NCBI GenBank assembly: GCA_031282925.1
Contig: JAITCT010000140.1
Location: forward strand, 1 to 20,001
DNA length: 20,001 bases
Direction: 5' to 3'
DNA from: Dysgonamonadaceae bacterium
GTDB lineage: Bacteria > Bacteroidota > Bacteroidia > Bacteroidales > Azobacteroidaceae
In this document: piece by piece, positions 15,271 through 20,001 of the stretch
How the letters are laid out: each line of letters opens with the position of its first letter
Position numbering within the stretch: the stretch's first letter is position 1
Position numbers and translations under genes: made by a program
The notes under the pieces: generated by a model
Told to the model about the DNA's origin: nothing
Seen by the model: the letters and a program-made list of their open reading frames with translations, nothing else
The model's database searches: none

Positions 15271-16599
15271 ATGAAGACCATTAGCTTCTATTTTCAAATT
15301 CACCAGCCATTCAGGTTGAAGCGTTATCGCTTTTTCGACATTGGGAGCGATCACTATTATTATGACGATTTTTCTAACGAAGATATTATTCGTGGAATTG
15401 CCGACCGTTCGTATCTTCCCGCCAATGCCATGTTGTTGGATTTAATCAAGGAATATCAGGGAAAATTCAAAGTAGCATTTTCCATTTCGGGAATTGCTTT
15501 GGAACAATTGGAAATATACGTCCCCGAAGCGATTGATGGTTTCAAAGAATTGGCAAAAACCGGTTGTGTTGAGTTTCTGGCAGAAACTTATAATCATTCC
15601 CTCGCATCACTGGAAGACTCGGAAGAATTTCAAAATCAAGTCCGTAAACATTCCGAAAAAGTACAACTTCTGTTTGGACAAACGCCGCAGGTTTTCCGCA
15701 ATACCGAATTGATTTATTCCGATGAAATCGCCGAACTGGTCTATGCGATGGGCTATCAAACAATAATGGTTGAAGGCGCAAAACACGTCTTGGGATGGAA
15801 AAGTCCGAATTATCTGTACGCTTCCGCAGCCTGTCCTAATTTGCGGCTACTGATGCGCAACATGAAATACAGCGATGATATTTCATTCCGTTTTTCAAAC
15901 TACGACTGGAATGAATATCCCCTGGTTTCGGATAAGTTAGTTAACTGGATTGCTTCGACGCCCGAATCGGAACAATTGTTCAATATCGGATTGAATTATG
16001 AAGTACTCGGCAGTTTGCAGCCCGCCGAAACCGGTATTTTTGAATTTTTCAAAGCAATTCCGCGTTTCGCTTTGGCCAAAGGAATCGGATTTTCTATGCC
16101 CTCGGAAGTAACCAGTGTGCTGAAACCGGTTGACGAATTGGCAGTCGCTTATCCCTGCTCGTGGACGGGCGAGGAAAAAGACGTTAATCCGTGGACGGGA
16201 AATGTGTTGCAACGCGAAGCCATTTCCAAATTATACGGAATCGGGGAGCGTGTTCGTCTGACGAGAGACCGGCGCATCTTGCAGGACTGGAATTACCTGC
16301 AAGCCAGCGATCACTTCAATTTTATGAGTACCAAACTATTCCCCGGCCCAAGCGTGTATAGTCCCTACGAAAACGCTTACGACGCTTTCAATAATTATAT
16401 GAATGTCTTGAGCGATTTCATCAATCGCGTAGAAAGCCAATTTCCCACTACAATTGAAAATGAGGAATTGAATGCTTTACTCACCACCATCCTTAATCAG
16501 GAAAAAGAAATCAAGAAACTGAAGAAAGCGTTGGCGTCGAAAGCAAAAAAGGCCGACAAAAAACAGCAAGCTCCGATTAACGAAAAACATTATGCTTGA
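15271..16599 (+). CDS. Glycoside hydrolase family 57 protein (alpha-amylase-like)
   Basis: GH57 enzymes act on alpha-glucans such as glycogen and starch with a retaining mechanism inside an incomplete TIM barrel. The 442-residue protein lacks a signal peptide, so it should act on intracellular glycogen-like polymers. Visible motifs are HQP at 11-13 (conserved region 1), AETYNHSL (region 2) and RNTELIYSDE with the probable nucleophile Glu 146 (region 3). In region 4, where GH57 amylases usually read MDYETFG with the acid/base Asp, this protein has LNYEVLG with Asn 242. Activity is therefore in doubt unless another residue substitutes. The C terminus is a Lys-rich helix, probably coiled (QEKEIKKLKKALASKAKKA). 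The gene overlaps the following PAP2 gene by 8 bases. Confidence 0.9.
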   Translation: MKTISFYFQIHQPFRLKRYRFFDIGSDHYYYDDFSNEDIIRGIADRSYLPANAMLLDLIKEYQGKFKVAFSISGIALEQLEIYVPEAIDGFKELAKTGCVEFLAETYNHSLASLEDSEEFQNQVRKHSEKVQLLFGQTPQVFRNTELIYSDEIAELVYAMGYQTIMVEGAKHVLGWKSPNYLYASAACPNLRLLMRNMKYSDDISFRFSNYDWNEYPLVSDKLVNWIASTPESEQLFNIGLNYEVLGSLQPAETGIFEFFKAIPRFALAKGIGFSMPSEVTSVLKPVDELAVAYPCSWTGEEKDVNPWTGNVLQREAISKLYGIGERVRLTRDRRILQDWNYLQASDHFNFMSTKLFPGPSVYSPYENAYDAFNNYMNVLSDFINRVESQFPTTIENEELNALLTTILNQEKEIKKLKKALASKAKKADKKQQAPINEKHYA

Positions 16600-17287
16600 A
16601 AATGAGCTTCAATTTGAGAAAACGCTTTTCTTCCAACTGAATGGAAGCGAATCGGCATTTCTGGATAATTTTTTCTACCTGTATTCTTATAAATGGACGT
16701 GGTTTCTTTTTTATTTGTGTTTTTTGTTCATTTTCTGTTATAAAAAAAAACTGCGAGAAATTATTTGTATTCTTTTGGCAATCGGTCTGATCGTTTTGCT
16801 TTGCGACCAGATTGCTTCCGGTTTTTTCAAACCGTTTTTTCACCGGTTCCGGCCTACGCATCATCCTGATTTTGAAGCCCAAGTAAAAACAGTGATGGGT
16901 TATAAAGGCGGATTATACGGTTTTATATCAAGCCATGCCTCCAATGTTTCCGGATTTGCGGTTTTTACTTCATTGGTTTTCCGGAACGGATTATACATGA
17001 GTATGATGTTCCTTTTTGCCCTGCTGACTGTTTATTCGCGGGTTTACCTCGGCGTACATTTTATTTCGGATATTGTGGCCGGAGCGCTTGTCGGCTCTTT
17101 GGTTGGATATTCGGTTTACCGGCTGTATCAATTCGTCCGTTATAAATGGTTGAAAGTTGCAAAAAACAATACAAAACCCGGTTTTTCCCAATGGGAATCC
17201 AATTTTCTTTGCGGAGTATTCGGCGTATATTTAACATTTTTGTTACTGTTTAGTAACCAATTAGTTAAGATTTTATTTCAGGAATAA
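16592..17287 (+). CDS. PAP2-family membrane phosphatase
   Basis: The protein is an integral membrane lipid phosphatase of the type-2 phosphatidic acid phosphatase family; candidate substrates are undecaprenyl pyrophosphate or phosphatidic acid. It has 231 residues and about six membrane segments. The three-part active site is complete: K80 to R87-P88 (KPFFHRFRP), SSHASN with His 115 where the usual motif is PSGH, and SRVYLGVHFISD with Arg 150, His 156 and Asp 160. The pattern resembles bacterial PgpB/BcrC-type enzymes, but I cannot decide the substrate. The ATG lies inside the last codons of the GH57 gene, so the two are translated together. A weak A+T-rich stem at 17285-17305 follows the stop. 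Confidence 0.88.
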   Translation: MLENELQFEKTLFFQLNGSESAFLDNFFYLYSYKWTWFLFYLCFLFIFCYKKKLREIICILLAIGLIVLLCDQIASGFFKPFFHRFRPTHHPDFEAQVKTVMGYKGGLYGFISSHASNVSGFAVFTSLVFRNGLYMSMMFLFALLTVYSRVYLGVHFISDIVAGALVGSLVGYSVYRLYQFVRYKWLKVAKNNTKPGFSQWESNFLCGVFGVYLTFLLLFSNQLVKILFQE

Positions 17288-17320
17288 TCATTTTTATGCT
17301 GATTAATTTATAAAAAATAG

Positions 17321-17351
17321 TTGGAAGGTATTCATTTTTTCTGTACATTAG
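17321..17351 (+). promoter_or_regulatory. Possible promoter for the small HTH gene
   Basis: TTG (17321-17323) and TACATTAG (17344-17351) are separated by 20 bases. The -7 box matches TAnnTTTG at all but one of the six fixed positions. It lies 35 bases before the ATG at 17386. Confidence 0.35.
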
Positions 17352-17385
17352 CGCTTTCTTTTTAACATTTAAACTATATAAATGC

Positions 17386-17664
17386 ATGAAGACAATAACA
17401 TTTAATGAGCTTCGTCGAATTAAAGACAGTCTGCCCGACGGCAGCATCCGCCAAATTGCCGCTGAATTGAATTTATCGGTAGAAACCGTGAGAAATTATT
17501 TCGGCAACGTAAACCACAGTACGGGAAATAAAGCCGGTATTCATATCGAACCGGGACCCGATGGCGGCATCGTTATATTGGATGACTCTGCCATTTTAGA
17601 TAAAGCGTTGATTCTATTAGGAGAAAGCAGCCACAAGGTAACTTCGGTTGCGGCTAATGTCTAA
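17386..17664 (+). CDS. Small helix-turn-helix DNA-binding protein of a Bacteroidales family
   Basis: The product has 92 residues. I recognise the pattern from short 'DNA-binding protein' entries common in Bacteroidales but know of no established function. The N-terminal half is a predicted HTH: LPDGSIRQIAAELNLSVETV, with the recognition helix around residues 31-40 (SVETVRNYFG). The C-terminal half has the conserved stretch GIHIEPGPDGGIVILDD, a short beta-hairpin-like region, followed by a helix (LDKALILLG). The start ATG 17386 fits the usual MKTITFNELRRIKD beginning. It stands alone between the PAP2 gene and the lyase, 365 bases upstream of the lyase on the same strand; whether it controls that gene cannot be judged from the sequence. 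Confidence 0.75.
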   Translation: MKTITFNELRRIKDSLPDGSIRQIAAELNLSVETVRNYFGNVNHSTGNKAGIHIEPGPDGGIVILDDSAILDKALILLGESSHKVTSVAANV

Positions 17665-17831
17665 AAACAGGGAAGAACGCCGATAGAATCGGAAGCGTTA
17701 CGCCGGAAGTCATCGGAAAAGTGAAAACGCCTTTATTAGCGATGCCTGAAAATACTCCCCTTTCGCAGGTTATCACAAGTGCCGTTTCACGCAAATATGC
17801 CACTCTGAATCATTTATTGTTGACGAAAGTG

Positions 17832-17872
17832 AATACCAGTCGAGTGAAACTAAATTTCAGTTGACTGGTATT
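17832..17872. repeat. Imperfect 41-base palindrome
   Basis: AATACCAGTC (17832-17841) and GACTGGTATT (17863-17872) pair perfectly. The inner segments GAGTGAAA and TTTCAGTT continue the stem with two mismatched positions, leaving the loop CTAAA (17850-17854). It could form an RNA hairpin or be an operator. There is no T run directly after it. Confidence 0.5.
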
Positions 17873-17897
17873 GAATTTCTGTCGGCGCACGGTTGAA

Positions 17898-17918
17898 CTC
17901 TGTAAATACAGGGTTTTT
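17898..17918 (+). terminator. Small terminator-like stem with T run
   Basis: CTCTGT (17898-17903) pairs with ACAGGG (17908-17913) with one G-U pair and an AAAT loop, and is followed by TTTTT. The stem is short, so termination would be weak. It could end transcription from the HTH gene or attenuate transcription entering the lyase gene. Confidence 0.35.
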
Positions 17919-17954
17919 ATATATACTGCAGCGGCTTATGTAATAAATAATTAT

Positions 17955-17962
17955 TATCTTTG
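17955..17962 (+). promoter_or_regulatory. -7 element of the lyase promoter
   Basis: TATCTTTG followed by C matches TAnnTTTG exactly. No TTTG lies 19-21 bases upstream, so the -33 side is weak and activation by a regulator is plausible. The leader would be about 60 bases. Confidence 0.5.
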
Positions 17963-18029
17963 CATCAAAATATTTTAGCGATGCGAAATACAAAATATGT
18001 AAAATTTATATAAATGTCAATTTGAATCT

Positions 18030-19493
18030 ATGAGCAAAGAAAATCCTGTAAAGATTAAATTCTACAATGGAGAAGATATTCCGCTGGAACTCCATAAAGT
18101 ACGTATTGTGCAAAAACTGCATTTAGTCCCCATTGAACGACGCCTGGAAGCCCTTTATGAAGGGGGCTTCAACACATTTGGCTTAAAAACCTCCGATATT
18201 TTTTTGGATATGATTACCGACAGCGGCGTCAATGCCATGAGCGATAATCAGCTTGCGGCCATGATGCAGGCCGATGACGCATACGCCGGTTCGCAAAGTT
18301 TTATACGGATGCAGAAAGCAGTGGAAGATGTGTTGGGCAAAAAATACCTGCTGCCCGTGCATCAGGGACGCGCCGCCGAAAACATTATCGCTTGCGCTTA
18401 CATCAAAAAAGGTAACCTCATTCCGATGAACTATCACTTTACAACCGTACTGGCGCATATCACTCAGTATGGCGGACGGATTGTGGAGCTGCTTTACGAC
18501 GAAGCCTATAAAACCATATCTTCTCACCCGTTCAAAGGGAATATGAATATCGAAAAACTGGAAGAAGTGATTGTCAAGGAAGGCGCTTCCAATATTCCGT
18601 TTATACGCATGGAAGCATCGACCAACCTGATTGGCGGACAGCCGTTTTCGATACAAAACTTGCGCGATGTGAAAGCCATTGCCGGCAAATACGGTATTCG
18701 CCTTGTGCTTGATGCGAGCCTGCTGGGTGAAAATGCGTATTTGGTAAAACAGCGCGAGCCTGAATTTGCCGAATATTCGATGGGCGAAATTATAAAAATC
18801 ATGACAGAAATGGCTGATATAGTGTACTTTTCCGCCCGCAAACTCAGTTCTTCACGGGGTGGGGGTATCTGTACCGACAATGATAAGATTTATCGCGAGA
18901 TGGAACCGTTGATACCGCTTTTTGAAGGCTTCCTGACCTACGGCGGTATGTCTGTGCGCGAAATCGAAGCCATTGCCGTCGGTTTGTACGAAACGCTTGA
19001 TGAAACCATGATCAGTCAAAGTCCCAATTTTATTAAATATCTGGTCAATTCCGCCACAGCACAGGGCGTACCGATGATAACGCCGCCGGGTGTACTTGGC
19101 GCTCATGTCAATGCAAGGGATGTCTGCAAGCATCTTGATAAAAGAGAATATATAGCCGGCGCTTTTGCCGCGGCGTTTTTCCTGATTTCGGGCGTACGCG
19201 GGATGGAACGCGGCTCGCTGTCGAATCAGCGCGACGAATATGGCAACGAGACTTACGCCGATATGGAACTGCTTCGTTTGGCTGTGCCGCGCCGTGTGTT
19301 CACACTTTCGCAAATCAAATATGTGATTGACCGCCTTGTTTGGCTCAACGAAAACAGGGAACTCATAGGCGGATTAAAGTTTGTGTACGAACCGCCGGTG
19401 CTTCGTTTCTTCATGGGACGCCTGGAACCGGTTTCGGACTGGCCGCAGAAATTAATTGCCAAGTTTAAGGAAGATTTTGGGGATAGTTTGTAG
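18030..19493 (+). CDS. Divergent beta-eliminating lyase, tryptophanase / tyrosine phenol-lyase family (PLP)
   Basis: Fold type I PLP enzymes of this family split tryptophan to indole, or tyrosine to phenol, plus pyruvate and ammonia. The 487 residues include extra segments of about 15 at the N terminus and 20 at the C terminus relative to classical enzymes. Family landmarks are TDSGVNAMSD, DDAYAGS (Tyr 85), VHQGRAAEN (Arg 114), GGQPFS, the PLP-contacting Asp 228 in LDAS, the probable Schiff-base Lys 271 in SARKL, and VPRRVFT (Arg 421, carboxylate). The residues that set tyrosine phenol-lyase apart from tryptophanase are Thr124, Arg381 and Phe448 in the Citrobacter enzyme; here they read Thr 138, Arg 394 (GMERGS) and Phe 460, all of the phenol-lyase type. 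Other conserved spots differ: DA(T)R reads DASL, KKD reads RKL, GGHA reads GVLGA. Database pipelines may call it tnaA; its substrate is uncertain. Confidence 0.8.
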   Translation: MSKENPVKIKFYNGEDIPLELHKVRIVQKLHLVPIERRLEALYEGGFNTFGLKTSDIFLDMITDSGVNAMSDNQLAAMMQADDAYAGSQSFIRMQKAVEDVLGKKYLLPVHQGRAAENIIACAYIKKGNLIPMNYHFTTVLAHITQYGGRIVELLYDEAYKTISSHPFKGNMNIEKLEEVIVKEGASNIPFIRMEASTNLIGGQPFSIQNLRDVKAIAGKYGIRLVLDASLLGENAYLVKQREPEFAEYSMGEIIKIMTEMADIVYFSARKLSSSRGGGICTDNDKIYREMEPLIPLFEGFLTYGGMSVREIEAIAVGLYETLDETMISQSPNFIKYLVNSATAQGVPMITPPGVLGAHVNARDVCKHLDKREYIAGAFAAAFFLISGVRGMERGSLSNQRDEYGNETYADMELLRLAVPRRVFTLSQIKYVIDRLVWLNENRELIGGLKFVYEPPVLRFFMGRLEPVSDWPQKLIAKFKEDFGDSL

Positions 19494-19502
19494 GAATAGG
19501 GA

Positions 19503-19745
19503 AATTACGAATTACAAATTACGAATTACGCAGAGGCACACACACGCCCCTGCGCCTCGTGCCGTCTATTCCGACAGGTTGAACCTGTCGGGAGGGCGTA
19601 GGGGCGCACCGATGATACATGATGCGCCCCTAATGTCCCCAATGATACATGACGCGCCCCCGATGATACAGGGCGCACACGTGGGTGCGCCCCTACGCGG
19701 GTACATCATGATTATCGGGGGTGCGCACCTGTGTAATTCGTAAAT
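19503..19745. repeat. Composite palindromic intergenic repeat
   Basis: The element is nested. Outer edges: ATTACGA/ATTACAA units of 7 bases repeated about four times (19504-19530), mirrored by GTAATTCGTAAATT at 19733-19746. Next comes a perfect 10-base-arm palindrome CCGACAGGTT-G-AACCTGTCGG (19571-19591). Inside is a perfect 15-base inverted repeat, GCGTAGGGGCGCACC (19596-19610) with its complement at 19684-19698. Between those arms sit two direct repeats 30 bases apart (19611-19630 and 19641-19660, 18 of 20 identical, ending GCGCCCC) and a partial third copy (19662-19676). An inverted relative, CATCATGATTATCGGGG, lies at 19704-19720. It encodes no transposase; it looks like a MITE- or BIME-like element. 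Confidence 0.6.
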
Positions 19746-19852
19746 TGCTCCGGATTGCTGCGCTGATGCTCCGTTCTCAATTTTCACCGCGGGGATAAAT
19801 ATTTCAAATATAAAGCGTTACATTTAAAATGTTCCACATTACATTTGCATTG

Positions 19853-19883
19853 TTCCCGATTATATTTTAAATATAACCGGGAA
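19853..19883. terminator. 31-base palindrome followed by T run
   Basis: TTCCCGATTATATTT (19853-19867) and AAATATAACCGGGAA (19869-19883) pair at 14 of 15 positions around a single T, followed by TATTTTT (19884-19890). It could terminate plus-strand transcription from the lyase gene, although it lies 360 bases past the stop. As a dyad upstream of the next gene it could equally be an operator. Confidence 0.4.
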
Positions 19884-19955
19884 TATTTTTACACAATAAT
19901 AAGTGACAATCCCGCAAAAAACGAAATTTAACGGGTGCATTTCAATTATTCTCTG

Positions 19956-19963
19956 TATATTTG
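19956..19963 (+). promoter_or_regulatory. -7 element for the gene at the right edge
   Basis: TATATTTG followed by C matches TAnnTTTG exactly and lies 23 bases before the ATG at 19987. The -33 side has no TTTG at the right distance. Confidence 0.5.
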
Positions 19964-19986
19964 CAAAATATTAACTCACAAAAAAA

Positions 19987-20001
19987 ATGGATACAATGAA
20001 T
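19987..20001 (+). CDS. Start of an unidentified gene cut by the window end
   Basis: ATG at 19987 begins MDTMN and runs off the window. It is supported only by the -7 box upstream and the A-rich tract (AAAAAAA) directly before the start, which is usual in this phylum where Shine-Dalgarno sites are weak. A second ATG at 19996 is an alternative start. The product cannot be inferred from five codons. Confidence 0.45.

Larger units (their letters stand above)
17665..18029. other. Spacer between the HTH gene and the lyase gene
   Basis: No confident gene. An open frame without a good start runs from about 17658 to a TGA at 17862-17864. Its translation looks protein-like (TPEVIGKVKTPLLAMPEN, then TPLSQVITSAVSRKYATLN) but matches nothing I know; it may be a gene remnant or a short ORF from ATG 17742 (40 residues). 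The rest holds an 18-base-pair hairpin (17832-17872), a small terminator-like stem (17898-17918), the lyase promoter (17955-17962), and a 10-codon ORF (17981-18013) in the lyase leader. Confidence 0.5.
19494..19986. other. Non-coding region after the lyase gene
   Basis: No gene. It holds the composite repeat at 19503-19745 (described separately), an A+T-rich segment with a 31-base palindrome (19853-19883), and the promoter of the next gene (19956-19963). Open frames in the repeat only translate repeated units (MIHDAP-type peptides). Confidence 0.7.

Noticed and set aside
19611..19676. Short direct repeats resembling a small CRISPR array
   Set aside because: Only two to three imperfect copies, spacing of about 10 bases between repeats, no cas genes, and the repeats sit within a larger palindromic element.
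19456..19743. 95-codon open frame across the end of the lyase gene and the repeat
   Set aside because: The peptide only reflects repeated units (MIHDAP, APMIH); it is repeat DNA read by chance.

Overview
The window comes from the chromosome of a Bacteroidetes bacterium, most likely of the order Bacteroidales. Three things point there. Several promoters have the phylum-specific form TTTG-N19/20-TAnnTTTG. A complete PorE-type OmpA-family lipoprotein of the type IX secretion system is present. The layout purH-mreBCD-pbp2-rodA is, as far as I recall, typical of Bacteroides relatives. Most of the window is ordinary core genome with moderate G+C. I see no rRNA, tRNA, CRISPR array, insertion sequence or prophage.

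Layout. 1-279: 3' end of tsaD (tRNA t6A synthesis). 344-863: a decayed hicAB toxin-antitoxin locus with a good promoter; both genes have lost their frame. 830-1161: repeat-rich spacer ending in the pckA promoter. 1162-2751: pckA, convergent with ychF (2830-3933, minus strand), with a strong hairpin between them. 4217-6187 (minus): porE. 6508-13693: one tightly packed operon, purH-mreB-mreC-mreD-mrdA-rodA, whose last five genes form the elongasome that builds the lateral cell wall. 13786-17287: ndk, a secreted M23/LysM peptidase, a GH57 glycosidase-family protein and a PAP2 phosphatase, all on the plus strand. 17386-17664: a small HTH protein. 18030-19493: a divergent PLP-dependent lyase of the tryptophanase/tyrosine phenol-lyase family. 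19503-19745: a composite palindromic repeat. 19987 to the end: the first codons of another gene.

How the genes fit together. The mre/mrd/rod cluster, the M23/LysM endopeptidase and the PAP2 phosphatase (possibly undecaprenyl pyrophosphate recycling) all relate to the cell envelope. pckA, purH and ndk serve central carbon and nucleotide metabolism. The lyase suggests amino-acid fermentation.

I did not find a convincing new multi-gene system. The points most worth a second look are the lyase, which combines the three phenol-pocket residues of tyrosine phenol-lyase with changed residues around PLP; the GH57 protein, with Asn where the catalytic Asp is expected; the doubly frameshifted hicAB, whose antitoxin breaks off at a dispersed repeat; and the composite repeat near the right end.
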